DNA from: Roseovarius pacificus
GTDB lineage: Bacteria; Pseudomonadota; Alphaproteobacteria; Rhodobacterales; Rhodobacteraceae
NCBI RefSeq assembly: GCF_900142665.1
Contig: NZ_FRBR01000013.1
Coordinates: 1-64,000, forward strand
DNA: 64,000 nucleotides
Direction: 5' to 3'
The notes below the pieces were generated by a model. That model did no database searches. It saw only the letters and a list, made by a program, of their open reading frames with translations, and had not been told where the DNA came from. Below are positions 50,804 through 59,590 of this stretch, piece by piece. Every line of letters begins with the position of its first letter. Within the stretch, counting starts at the first letter, position 1. A program made the translations under genes and the position numbers.

Positions 50804-52351
50804 TCACCCTTCCCGTGGCCTGCGTATATGCACGGGATAGTCCTGCGGTTCGCTGTCTCGCGGTTTGCTGGCGTGGCCTTTCGCAGGTCGCATTTCTGTT
50901 CCTGCCTTGCTCATGGCGGGATCAGTCTGTTTGGCTGTGGCCGTGGCGGTCTGGTATCGTCCCATGAGCGCCCCGGCGATGAGCCAGACAACAGGCGAAA
51001 TCGTTGCATTCGGGATCAGGTCGGTCAGTGCGGCGGCCATAACGACACACAGCCCGACGCTTGCATGAGACAGGTTGAGTCGTCTTCGGTTCATTGTCAG
51101 CAGTATGATTGCCCCACCCAGAAGGCTGAATTGTGCAATATACCCCAGCCACCCGTATACACCGATGACGATAACCCAATACCCGTCTGTCGCAGTGGCA
51201 TTGCCGCCCCAATCATTGTTGACGCGGTTTCTGCCCCAGCTTCCCCAACCGGCCAGTGGTTTTTCGTTGGCCCGTTCGAGCAACATATCCTCGCCTTCAA
51301 ATCTGTATTCGAGTGTACCGGCCCGCACCGGATCGATCCTGGAGAAAAACGAGAGGACTTGTTCTGTCGGAATGACATCTGCACCACGTAACGTGGGATA
51401 AATCAGAACAGCCGTTGCGATTGCAGCGGCGGTCAGCATCTGAACTCTGGTTGAACACAGAAGAACCAGAAGCAACAGAACGACGGCGATCACAATGGCG
51501 CCGACCGACTTGCAAAGTACGGTAACGCCGAACAGCCAAAGCGTAGCCAGGAACCAGGAGCCAGCCTTCCTATCGGCCAGATAATGGCGCCACAACGCGG
51601 CGGCGGCAATGGTGCCGAGCGAGAACAGGATGGCCACCCAGATACCGTGATACAGAAACAGGATCGGCCTGTAGCCACCGTACCTGATATGTTGGGACCA
51701 GCTGTGGGCGAAAAAGCCATAAACATCCCTGTTGAGCCTGGGACTCATCCGCAGTTCCCAGAGCGCCAGAATGGAGTACCCCAGACAAGCGATAACCAGA
51801 ACGCGGAGAAGTACGACATGACTCTCGGGTGTGGCCAGGAAACGTCGTGCAAGAAAGAACGGGGCCAAACCGACCAGCAGATCGAGATTCATCGAAAAGC
51901 TGTCATAGATTCTCATGCCGGCGACAGAACGGATTCCGTGAATGACCGGCTCAGTGTTGGAAAGCCCGGTGATGAACGGGGAGCCAAAAAGTAAGATCAG
52001 AAGCGCCCAAAACAGAACCTTGCCTCGTTTGACGTCAAAGGGATTTATCTGTCGCTGGTTATTTGCAGGTCGGCGCGGGTGCGCCGCATTTGCCCGTGAT
52101 GCGGTGGGCGGGCGGTGCTGCTTGTCCGCAAGGACCAACGCGAAACACATGATCGCGGCAAACAGGCTGGGGACGAGATCCTTGTTCCATGCGGGCAACA
52201 GGGGCAAATCAAAGGCCGACACCTGCGGCAACAGCATGTACCCGCCGATGATCGACCAGGCCAAAGCCTCGTCGAGCGGTCGTTTGCGAAACAGGGCGAT
52301 GACGACCAGCGGCCACAGGAAAAGGGCGAGATATGCGAAAGTCGATGGCAT
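50804..52351 (-). CDS. Wzy/O-antigen-ligase-like polysaccharide polymerase
   Basis: A 515-residue polytopic protein with about a dozen hydrophobic helices. A large polar loop in the C-terminal half (FFSRIDPVRAGTLEYRFEGEDMLLERANEKPLAGWGSWGRNRVNND) contains GWGSWGRN, the kind of loop seen in Wzy/WaaL proteins. A charged insertion lies near residues 75-105. It is the only polymerase candidate in the window, pairing with the Wzz-type protein and the BY-kinase for a Wzy-dependent pathway. The first gene of a two-gene minus-strand unit, divergent from the GT2 at 52600. Confidence 0.75.
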   Translation of the reverse strand: MPSTFAYLALFLWPLVVIALFRKRPLDEALAWSIIGGYMLLPQVSAFDLPLLPAWNKDLVPSLFAAIMCFALVLADKQHRPPTASRANAAHPRRPANNQRQINPFDVKRGKVLFWALLILLFGSPFITGLSNTEPVIHGIRSVAGMRIYDSFSMNLDLLVGLAPFFLARRFLATPESHVVLLRVLVIACLGYSILALWELRMSPRLNRDVYGFFAHSWSQHIRYGGYRPILFLYHGIWVAILFSLGTIAAAALWRHYLADRKAGSWFLATLWLFGVTVLCKSVGAIVIAVVLLLLVLLCSTRVQMLTAAAIATAVLIYPTLRGADVIPTEQVLSFFSRIDPVRAGTLEYRFEGEDMLLERANEKPLAGWGSWGRNRVNNDWGGNATATDGYWVIVIGVYGWLGYIAQFSLLGGAIILLTMNRRRLNLSHASVGLCVVMAAALTDLIPNATISPVVWLIAGALMGRYQTATATAKQTDPAMSKAGTEMRPAKGHASKPRDSEPQDYPVHIRRPREG

Positions 52352-52599
52352 GAAATGAATGCTCGGTTTTAATGGCCGGTTGTTGCGGCGGGTCGTTTAT
52401 ATGTCCCTTCCCTGTCATTCATACGATGTTTGGGGCTGTCTAGGAACCGTGGTTTATCGGCATGCTGCGAAACCGGGGCGGGATTTTTGACAATGGCGCT
52501 TTCCTGTTGCGATTGTTTCGCTGCAAGGGACGGGGCTTTACGAGCCTGCCATGAGATTCCTATAGTCCGGGACTGACCCAGTTTTTACCGGACCTTTTC

Positions 52600-53589
52600 G
52601 TGGCAGATATTTCGGCGCCTTCCTCTGAAATGCACAAAGTCGTTGTTTCGATTATCAATTACCGGACAGCGGAAATGACGATCCGGTGTGTCGCCTCCGT
52701 GCTGGACGATCTCAAGGGGATCGACGGGCATGTCGTTGTGGTCGACAATCAATCCGGCGATGGCTCGGCCGAGGCAATAGAGGACTGGATCGGCAGCCTG
52801 CCGAACGCTGCCCCGGTCAGCCTCGTGCGGTCTGAGACGAATTCGGGGTTTTCCGGGGGGCATAATCAGGGGATCGGCGCGCGTGTTGCGGAGTATTATC
52901 TTGTGCTGAATTCCGATGCGATCGTGCGGCCGGGTTTTTTCGCGGCCATTCTGGACGCGGCCGGGGCGAACCCCAATGCCGGATTGTTCGCGCCCTGCAT
53001 CGAATACGACGATGGCGAACAACAGGTCAGTTGTTTTCGTTTCCCCTCCCCAGCCAGCGAGTTGATGCGTGGCGCGCAGACCGGTGCGATCAGCCGGGTG
53101 TTTGCGAGGCGTGAGGTGGCGCTGAACATGCCGCCCGCTGCGGATCAGGTTGAGTGGGCGAGTTTCGCCTGCATCCTTTTGCGTGCCGAAATGGTGGCGC
53201 AGGTCGGCCCGATGGACGAGGGGTATTTCCTGTATTTCGAGGATGTCGAATATTGCTGGCGCGCACGGCAGGCGGGCTGGCGGATCGTTTATGTGCCGCA
53301 GGCCCGCGCCGTGCATTTCCGGGGCGGCAGCGGGCCGGTGAAAGCCCTTGCAAAACAACGTAAACGCCTGCCAGCCTATTACTACGCCTCGCGCACGCGG
53401 CTGTTTCGCCAGACCCGTGGCATGTTCGGCCCCGTTCTGGCCAATCTCGCGTGGTATGCGGGGCGTGGCATCGCGCGGCTTCGGCTGTTGGCGGGGAAAT
53501 CCATTCCGCCCAGCAATGCGCATGAGGCGCGCGATATCTGGATCAATGTCCTGTCGCCCCTTGGCGACCGGCGCGAAAGCGGAACCTGA
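52600..53589 (+). CDS. GT2 glycosyltransferase (rhamnosyltransferase-like)
   Basis: A 329-residue GT-A enzyme. The nucleotide-binding start is VVVSIINYRTAEMTIRCVASVLDD, with VDNQSGDGSAEAIEDW and the metal-binding YLVLNSDAIVRPGF (SDA as DxD equivalent). The acceptor-site stretch is GYFLYFEDVEYCWRARQAGWRIVYVPQA (ED motif). The start is GTG at 52600; an internal ATG ten codons on is an alternative. It is the first gene of a plus-strand group and lies four bases before a sulfotransferase gene. Confidence 0.87.
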   Translation: MADISAPSSEMHKVVVSIINYRTAEMTIRCVASVLDDLKGIDGHVVVVDNQSGDGSAEAIEDWIGSLPNAAPVSLVRSETNSGFSGGHNQGIGARVAEYYLVLNSDAIVRPGFFAAILDAAGANPNAGLFAPCIEYDDGEQQVSCFRFPSPASELMRGAQTGAISRVFARREVALNMPPAADQVEWASFACILLRAEMVAQVGPMDEGYFLYFEDVEYCWRARQAGWRIVYVPQARAVHFRGGSGPVKALAKQRKRLPAYYYASRTRLFRQTRGMFGPVLANLAWYAGRGIARLRLLAGKSIPPSNAHEARDIWINVLSPLGDRRESGT

Positions 53590-53592
53590 CGG

Positions 53593-54441
53593 ATGGCCCT
53601 GCCCGATTTCATCCTTGTCGGCGCCATGAAATGCGGCACCAGCACGCTGGCGGCGCAGCTTGGCGCGCAACCGGGGCTTTTCATGACCGATCCGAAAGAG
53701 CCGAATTTCTTTTCCGACGATGCGGTCTTTGCCAAAGGGCAGGACTGGTACGAAAGCCTGTTCGCCGACGCGCAGGGCGATATCAGGGGCGAGGCCAGCA
53801 CGCATTACACCAAGCTGCCCACCTATCCCGAAACCCTGCCGCGGATGCGCGCGATGCTGGATGCGCCGAAGATCGTCTACCTGATCCGCGATCCGGTAAC
53901 GCGGGCCGTGTCGCATTATATCCACGAATGGACGATGGGTGTCATGTCGGGCGATATCGAACAGGCGTTTGCCGATCAAGACGAGCTGATCGCCTATGGC
54001 CGCTATGCCATGCAGATTGCGCCCTATGTCGAAGCCTATGGCAGGGAGAATGTCCTGATCCTCAGCCTTGAAACCATGAAGTTCGCCCCGCAGGACACGC
54101 TTGAGCGGGTCTGTATGTTTCTGGGCTATGACGGCACGCCCGAATGGCGCGAAGAGCAGGCGCGGGTCAATGCCTCGGCCGAGCGTGTCAGGCGCTTTCC
54201 CATGCACAAGCTGGTGTTCGACAATCCGGTGGCCGCAACGCTGCGCCGCACGCTGATCCCGCAATCCGTGCGCGACCGGATCAGGAAATCCCGCCAGATG
54301 CAGGATCGTCCCGCCCTGACGCCCGATCTGACCCGCAAGTTGCGAGACATCTATTCCGAGGATTTCGCCCATTTGCGCCAGATGTTCCCCAAGCGTGACG
54401 ACCTGCGCGCCAGCTATCCGTTTCTGACCGATGCAGGGTGA
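53593..54441 (+). CDS. Sulfotransferase-family protein (3)
   Basis: A 282-residue protein close to the heparan/deacetylase-type sulfotransferase domain. The PAPS 5'-loop is FILVGAMKCGTSTLAAQL (about 6-22), followed by KEPNFFSDD, and the 3'-phosphate block is KIVYLIRDPVTRAVSHYIHEW (about 96-116). This is the most classical of the four sulfotransferases in the window. It is flanked by two GT2 genes in the same tight operon (gaps of 3 and 4 bases), implying sulfation of the sugar they build. Confidence 0.87.
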   Translation: MALPDFILVGAMKCGTSTLAAQLGAQPGLFMTDPKEPNFFSDDAVFAKGQDWYESLFADAQGDIRGEASTHYTKLPTYPETLPRMRAMLDAPKIVYLIRDPVTRAVSHYIHEWTMGVMSGDIEQAFADQDELIAYGRYAMQIAPYVEAYGRENVLILSLETMKFAPQDTLERVCMFLGYDGTPEWREEQARVNASAERVRRFPMHKLVFDNPVAATLRRTLIPQSVRDRIRKSRQMQDRPALTPDLTRKLRDIYSEDFAHLRQMFPKRDDLRASYPFLTDAG

Positions 54442-54445
54442 CGCG

Positions 54446-55408
54446 ATGACGGGCGCGGTGGTCATTGGCCGCAACGAAGGGGCGCGGCTGATCCGCTGTC
54501 TCGATTCGGTCTGCGGGCAGGTCGCGCATGTGGTCTATGTCGATTCCGGGTCGAGCGACGGTAGCATGGCTGCCGCCCGTGCGCGGGGTGTTCATGTGGT
54601 TGATCTGGATTTGAACACCCCTTTTACCGCCGCCCGTGCGCGCAACGAGGGGCTGGCGGCGCTGCTGGATCTGGCGGCGGTGGAGTATGTGCAATTCGTC
54701 GACGGCGATTGCGAATTGCAACGGGGCTGGATCGAAACCGCGCTGGCGTTCCTGGAGGAAACAAGCGATGCCGCCGTGACCTTTGGCCGCCGACGTGAAC
54801 GGTTCCCCGAGGCATCGGTCTATAATCGTCTGTGCGATTGGGAATGGGATACGCCCATCGGTGAATCGGCGGCCTGCGGCGGGGACGCCTTGATGCGCGT
54901 TGAAGCTTTGCAGCAAGTCGGCGGGTATAATCCGCACCTGATCGCCGGGGAAGAGCCCGACCTTTGCGTGCGCCTGCGCGGCAAGGGCTGGCGCATCTGG
55001 CGGCTGGATCATGAAATGACGCTGCACGACGCCGCGATGACACGTTTCAGCCAGTGGTGGAACCGCACCAGACGCGCCGGACATGCCTTTGCAGAAGGCG
55101 CGGCCCTGCACGGGGCCGGGCCGACGCGCCACTGGGTGCGCGAAACCCGCAAGGCGGTGATCTGGGGGCTGATCCTGCCGCTGGTCCTGCTGCTGGCGGC
55201 AGTGATCGGCAGCCCCTGGGCACTGCTCGGGTTTGCCGCCTACCCTGCGCAACTGTTGCGGCTGGCCCTGCGCGAAGGCGGCGACAGGCAGGCGTGGGAG
55301 CGTGCGTGTTTCCTTGTTCTCGGCAAATTTCCTGAGGCGCTCGGCGTTCTGCAATACTGGCGCGGGCGGCTGTCCGGCAAACGCGGCGGGCTGATCGAGT
55401 ACAAGTAA
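54446..55408 (+). CDS. GT2 glycosyltransferase with C-terminal membrane helices
   Basis: A 320-residue GT2 enzyme: GAVVIGRNEGARLIRCLDSV at the start, YVDSGSSDGS, FVDGDCELQRGW (DGD as DxD), and CGGDALMRVEALQQVGGYNPHLIAGEEPDLCVRLRGKGW (ED motif). One or two hydrophobic helices (about 238-265) anchor it to the membrane. The chosen ATG at 54446 follows AGGG; an earlier ATG at 54431 overlaps the previous gene. It ends exactly where the convergent sulfotransferase-like gene ends, with no space between. Confidence 0.87.
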   Translation: MTGAVVIGRNEGARLIRCLDSVCGQVAHVVYVDSGSSDGSMAAARARGVHVVDLDLNTPFTAARARNEGLAALLDLAAVEYVQFVDGDCELQRGWIETALAFLEETSDAAVTFGRRRERFPEASVYNRLCDWEWDTPIGESAACGGDALMRVEALQQVGGYNPHLIAGEEPDLCVRLRGKGWRIWRLDHEMTLHDAAMTRFSQWWNRTRRAGHAFAEGAALHGAGPTRHWVRETRKAVIWGLILPLVLLLAAVIGSPWALLGFAAYPAQLLRLALREGGDRQAWERACFLVLGKFPEALGVLQYWRGRLSGKRGGLIEYK

Positions 55409-56212
55409 TCAGATGCGCGCCGCGTCGCGCAACAATGCCTCATGCGGGGTGCCGCGCACGGCATCGAGGCATTCGTCGAAATTCTCGATCACGTCGTTGG
55501 CGGGGGCGCGGATGATCTTTGTCATCCTTTCCTGCGTTGCAACCGGAGGAACGCCCAGAAACGCGAACGCACCCTCCATGATCCGCTGGCGGCTCTCGGG
55601 GTCGGAAAACAGTTCATCGTAACGGACGATATATTTCCGGTTGTCGGGCAGGCGGGACAGCATGGCGTCAAGATCGGCATTCTCGGTTTCGATGTCAGTC
55701 AGCAAACCGGCGATCCGCGTGGGATCAATACGCAGGGTGCGCGTTTTGCCATCCGCCCCGCCCCGCGCTGCGACCACCCCGGTGGCCCCCAGCATTGCGT
55801 TGGAAATCATCCGGTCCACCACGTTTTCACGGATCAACCCGATCACCTTGATGTCGGGCCGGGCATCCAGATAGCCCGACAACCCGTATCGCTGGAAATT
55901 GAGCGAGAAATCCTTGACGCCGAATGTGCGGATATCGCGCAGCCGTTTGGCTGCGGTGCGGCGGCCTGTCAGGGTTTTGTTCAGCGACCGGAGTGTATTC
56001 ACACTGCGCAGGAAGGCCAGAGAATACAGAATCCAATCCAGATACGCCTCGTCCGTGCGGGGCAGGAAAAACGCCTTGCGCTGGAATTTTCGTATCGTGT
56101 TCCACTCGCCCAGAACCTCGCCGAAATTCAGTATACCGGGGCTTTGGTTCAGCATGTCGCGCAGGGTGTTGCTGCCGCTGCGACCGAGGGTGAGAACGAC
56201 GTGACGATCCAT
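55409..56212 (-). CDS. Sulfotransferase-family protein (4)
   Basis: A 267-residue P-loop protein. The N-terminal loop HVVLTLGRSGSNTLRDML corresponds to the PAPS 5'-binding motif, and VIGLIRENVVDRMISNAM is placed like the 3'-binding block, with RENxxxRxxS in place of RDPxxRxxS. It belongs to the Stf0/NodH-like fringe of the family. The ATG at 56212 is preferred, but a GTG at 56263 overlapping the upstream gene is possible. It lies 32 bases after the stop of a GT2 gene on the same strand. Confidence 0.7.
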   Translation of the reverse strand: MDRHVVLTLGRSGSNTLRDMLNQSPGILNFGEVLGEWNTIRKFQRKAFFLPRTDEAYLDWILYSLAFLRSVNTLRSLNKTLTGRRTAAKRLRDIRTFGVKDFSLNFQRYGLSGYLDARPDIKVIGLIRENVVDRMISNAMLGATGVVAARGGADGKTRTLRIDPTRIAGLLTDIETENADLDAMLSRLPDNRKYIVRYDELFSDPESRQRIMEGAFAFLGVPPVATQERMTKIIRAPANDVIENFDECLDAVRGTPHEALLRDAARI

Positions 56213-56244
56213 GATCAGACTGTGGCTCCGGTCTTGTGCAATGC

Positions 56245-57120
56245 TCAGCGCCCCCTGCTCCACCCTGTGTTGTCTGAACGCAGGCGCACGGCGATGTGAA
56301 CGCTGGTATAGACGAGGAACGATACCGGCATCCTGACGAACAGTCTTAGCAAATCGGATCGTGTGACGCCCGGCTTGCCCTCGTTCGCGGGCAGGCCGGG
56401 GTATAGCCCGTGAATTTCGCGCACGCCCGCATCCTGCCTGCGGCGCACCTTGACCAGATTGGCAAAGCCTTCGACCATCGGCCAGTGATAGCGCGCGGGC
56501 ACCTCGATGCGCTCATCGGGGGTGAACAGCAGCCGCACATAGGTGTCGTCGGAAATGATGTCGGGAAACGTATCCCAACGTCCTCGCCCCACCCGGTTGA
56601 CGGCAAACAATCCCGCCCCCACCGTACCGCCCTGCACGAAAGGAAGCTGCGTCCAGAACCGGGCGTAGTGCCGGGTGACCCATGTTTTTGCGGGCGCAAC
56701 CTCCAGCGTGCCGGTGGCATAGCGCGGTGTCCCGGTCTCCAACACCTGCCGGAGCTGGCCCAGAATTTCGGCGTCCAGCCGGACATCGGCATCCAGAAAA
56801 ATCAGCGCCCTGCCGGTGGCCACGCTGTCTGCGGCGTTCAGCGCATTCACCTTGCCGGGCTCTGGCACATCCAGGATATTCAGCGACCAGCCGCGCGCCT
56901 CGAACGCGGGGCGGTAAGATGCCGCGACCCCGGCGGTGTCGTCGGTGCAGGCATTGGCGGCAAGGATCACCTCGACCGGTCCGGCACTGTCATCCTGATC
57001 CAGCAGCGATTGCAGGCACTCGCCGATATACCCCTCTTCGTTGCGGGCGGCGATGATGACGGACAGGGTGGCGTTTCCCCCGCGTTCGTCCCTGTCATGC
57101 CCGTTGGCCTGCGCCGCCAT
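56245..57120 (-). CDS. GT2 glycosyltransferase
   Basis: A 291-residue GT-A enzyme with LSVIIAARNEEGYIGECLQSLL, VILAANACTDDTAGVA, IFLDADVRLDAEIL (DAD) and the acceptor-region sequence FVQGGTVGAGLFAVNRVGRGRW, followed by a C-terminal hydrophobic segment (PVSFLVYTSVHIAV). AAGGGA precedes the ATG. It forms a two-gene minus-strand unit with the sulfotransferase-like gene downstream. Confidence 0.85.
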   Translation of the reverse strand: MAAQANGHDRDERGGNATLSVIIAARNEEGYIGECLQSLLDQDDSAGPVEVILAANACTDDTAGVAASYRPAFEARGWSLNILDVPEPGKVNALNAADSVATGRALIFLDADVRLDAEILGQLRQVLETGTPRYATGTLEVAPAKTWVTRHYARFWTQLPFVQGGTVGAGLFAVNRVGRGRWDTFPDIISDDTYVRLLFTPDERIEVPARYHWPMVEGFANLVKVRRRQDAGVREIHGLYPGLPANEGKPGVTRSDLLRLFVRMPVSFLVYTSVHIAVRLRSDNTGWSRGR

Positions 57121-57379
57121 ATGCCGTTAATCCCTTTGCCCGCGCTGCGCGCGGTGAATATCCCCTGATCAAATCGTTAGCCGTTGCAGGCATGTCTTGT
57201 CGATGGTTTAGGCCATTTTCACCCCGCCAGGGCCGAAATGTTGGACGGGCCTGCATCGCTGGTCTACAAATTCGACAGTTCCCATGCGGGCAACCCACAG
57301 GTTTCAATGTGATTTTCAAAAACAAGCATTTCCCAAATGCGGTCATAGTCTTGACAAGCACCGCGGGCAAAACGCCCAC

Positions 57380-58522
57380 ATGACGCGGATTGGCATCATC
57401 GGCACCGGCTTTGTGGCCGATCTTTACATGCGCTCGCTGGAAACGGTGCAGGGGCTGGATCTGATCGGCGCCTATGATCTGCGCGGCGCGCGCCTGTCGC
57501 AATTCTGTGGGCATTGGGCTGTGACCGGCTTTGATACCCGCGATGCGCTTCTGGCGGCCATCGGGCCGGGGGGTATCCTTTTGAACCTCACCAACCCGTC
57601 CGCCCATTGCGAGATCAGCAAGGCGGGGCTGTCTGCGGGGTGCCATGTCTACTCGGAAAAGCCGCTGGCCATGCGGATGGACCACGCAAGCGAACTGCAT
57701 GCGCTGGCCAGCGAGAAGGGGCTGATGCTGGCCTCGGCTCCTTGTAGCTTTCTGGGCGAGGCCGCGCAGACCATCGGGGCCGCCCTGCGCGCGGACGTCG
57801 CGGGGAAGCCCCGCCTGATCTATGCCGAGCTGGACGACGATTTCATACCGCAGGCACCCTATGCCAGATGGCAAAGCGAAAGCGGCGCGTCCTGGCCTGC
57901 GGGCGATGAATTCAGGGTCGGGTGTACGCTGGAACATGCGGGCTATTACCTGACATGGCTGATTGCCCTGTTCGGATCGGTGCGCACGGTGGTTGCGGCC
58001 TCGGGCGGACAGGTCAGCGATCAGTTGCCGGTGGATGATCCGGCCCCTGATTTTTCCGTCGCGACGCTGTTTTTCGAATCCGGCGTGGTGGCGCGGCTGA
58101 CCTGCTCGATCATCGCGCCGCACGATCATGCGTTGCGGATCATCTGTGACAAGGGCGTGATCGAACTGGACGAGGCATGGAACAACGCCGCCAGGGTCCG
58201 GTTCCGCCGCCGTTTCACCCTCCGCCGCCGTTTGGTGAACGCTCCCGTCGCCCGCCGCTTGCGGCTGCCGGGCGAGACCCACCCCAAGGTTGGAAGGTGG
58301 GGATCGGCCTCGATGAACTTCATGCTGGGGGTTGCGGAAATGGCCGACGCAATTGCACAGGATCGCCCGCCGCGCATGTCGGCGGAGCTGGCCTTGCATC
58401 TGACCGAGGTCACGCTGGCCATCCAGACCGCGGGCGAAACCACCGGCGCGCAAGTCATGCAAACCCGCTGTGATCCGATCGAGCCGATGCCGTGGGCGCA
58501 ACGCCTGAAAGGGGCCCTGTGA
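57380..58522 (+). CDS. Gfo/Idh/MocA-family sugar dehydrogenase (1)
   Basis: A 380-residue NAD(P)-dependent oxidoreductase. The Rossmann motif is IGIIGTGFVADLYMRSL, the conserved lysine lies in HVYSEKPLAMRMDHA (EKP motif), and the substrate domain has the GCTLEHAGYYLTWLIALFG helix with its active-site histidine. The family oxidises or reduces sugars, often making nucleotide-sugar precursors such as 2,3-diamino or keto sugars. Start at the ATG 57380; upstream signals are poor. It overlaps the next gene of the same family by one base. Confidence 0.85.
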   Translation: MTRIGIIGTGFVADLYMRSLETVQGLDLIGAYDLRGARLSQFCGHWAVTGFDTRDALLAAIGPGGILLNLTNPSAHCEISKAGLSAGCHVYSEKPLAMRMDHASELHALASEKGLMLASAPCSFLGEAAQTIGAALRADVAGKPRLIYAELDDDFIPQAPYARWQSESGASWPAGDEFRVGCTLEHAGYYLTWLIALFGSVRTVVAASGGQVSDQLPVDDPAPDFSVATLFFESGVVARLTCSIIAPHDHALRIICDKGVIELDEAWNNAARVRFRRRFTLRRRLVNAPVARRLRLPGETHPKVGRWGSASMNFMLGVAEMADAIAQDRPPRMSAELALHLTEVTLAIQTAGETTGAQVMQTRCDPIEPMPWAQRLKGAL

Positions 58523-59586
58523 TGAGCGATGTGATCAGGTTGGGCATTGCCGGAACGGGCCGCATGGCGGCCAGCATGGTGCAGGCCGTGGCGCTGACCC
58601 CCGGTCTTGTGGTGCAGGCCGTCGCATCGGGTCAGCCCGACCGCGCGAAGTGGTTCGCGGATGCCTGCGGCGTTCAGGAGGCGATGGATACTGCGGCGCA
58701 GATGGCCGCCAGCGACAGTGTGGATGCGATCTATGTCGCCGGGCGCACCCGCGATCACGCCGCCGCCGCGCAAGAGGCCCTGCGCGCGGGCAAGCCCGTG
58801 CTGGTGGAAAAACCGCTGGCCGCCGATCCGGACGAGGCGCGCGCGCTGGTCGCTGCCGCGCGCAAGGCGGATTGCCTGCTGATGGAAAACCTGTGGTGTC
58901 TTGCCCTGCCCGCCTATCGCGCCCTTGCCGAACAGCTTGGCAGTGGCAGTTATGGCACGCCGCTGCATCTGCATTTCGATTTCGGATATCCGGTGCGGCC
59001 CGACAGTTATCCGTCGCTGTTCGATGCACAGGATGGCGGCGCGATCCTTGATCGTGGGGTCTATGGCGTGTCTTTTGCCCTGCAATTGCTTGGCCCGGTT
59101 GCACAAGTGGACTGCGTTGCACAGACCGATGGCCATGGCGTTGATTTGCTGTCCGACATCCGGCTGCGGCACGAGTCCGGCGCAACCTCGCATGTGGCGG
59201 TGGCGCTGAACGCGCTGATGTCCAACACCGCATCGCTGGCCTGCACGCATGGATGCCTCGGGCTGGGGGCGCCGGTAGTCGGGTCCGAGGTTTTGCAGGC
59301 CACGCAGATGTTGCCGCAAGCGGCGGCGCAGGCCGTACCGGGAAACGCGCCCGGACTGAAGGACCGGATCAGGGCCGCGCCCTTTGCCCGTCGCCTCAAG
59401 CGCAGGCGCGATATGTCGGGTGGTCGGTTTCTGGCTTACGGGGCCAATCCCTACCTGCCGGTGCTGGCGCATTTCACCGGCCTGATCTGGGCAGGCCAGG
59501 CCGAAAGCGATCTGATCCCGCTGGATCTGTCGCTGCGCACGCAGGAGGTTCTGCAACAGGCGCGGCGTCAGGCGTTTGGAGGATAG
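58522..59586 (+). CDS. Gfo/Idh/MocA-family sugar dehydrogenase (2)
   Basis: A 354-residue relative of the previous protein. Rossmann start LGIAGTGRMAASMVQAV, lysine motif VLVEKPLAADPDEAR, and substrate helix GAILDRGVYGVSFALQLLG with its aspartate and arginine (DRG) in place of the EHAG of the first. The two therefore differ at the catalytic helix and may act in sequence or on different substrates. The ATG overlaps the previous stop (TGATG). A GT4 gene follows after four bases. Confidence 0.85.
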   Translation: MSDVIRLGIAGTGRMAASMVQAVALTPGLVVQAVASGQPDRAKWFADACGVQEAMDTAAQMAASDSVDAIYVAGRTRDHAAAAQEALRAGKPVLVEKPLAADPDEARALVAAARKADCLLMENLWCLALPAYRALAEQLGSGSYGTPLHLHFDFGYPVRPDSYPSLFDAQDGGAILDRGVYGVSFALQLLGPVAQVDCVAQTDGHGVDLLSDIRLRHESGATSHVAVALNALMSNTASLACTHGCLGLGAPVVGSEVLQATQMLPQAAAQAVPGNAPGLKDRIRAAPFARRLKRRRDMSGGRFLAYGANPYLPVLAHFTGLIWAGQAESDLIPLDLSLRTQEVLQQARRQAFGG

Positions 59587-59590
59587 GCAG

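Noticed and set aside
52585..54474. 629-codon open frame on the minus strand
   Set aside because: Spans two unambiguous plus-strand genes (GT2 and sulfotransferase) in antisense; no domain of its own.
57349..57379. TTGACA as a -35 element before the first Gfo/Idh/MocA gene
   Set aside because: There is no -10-like hexamer at proper spacing, and the start codon lies too close.
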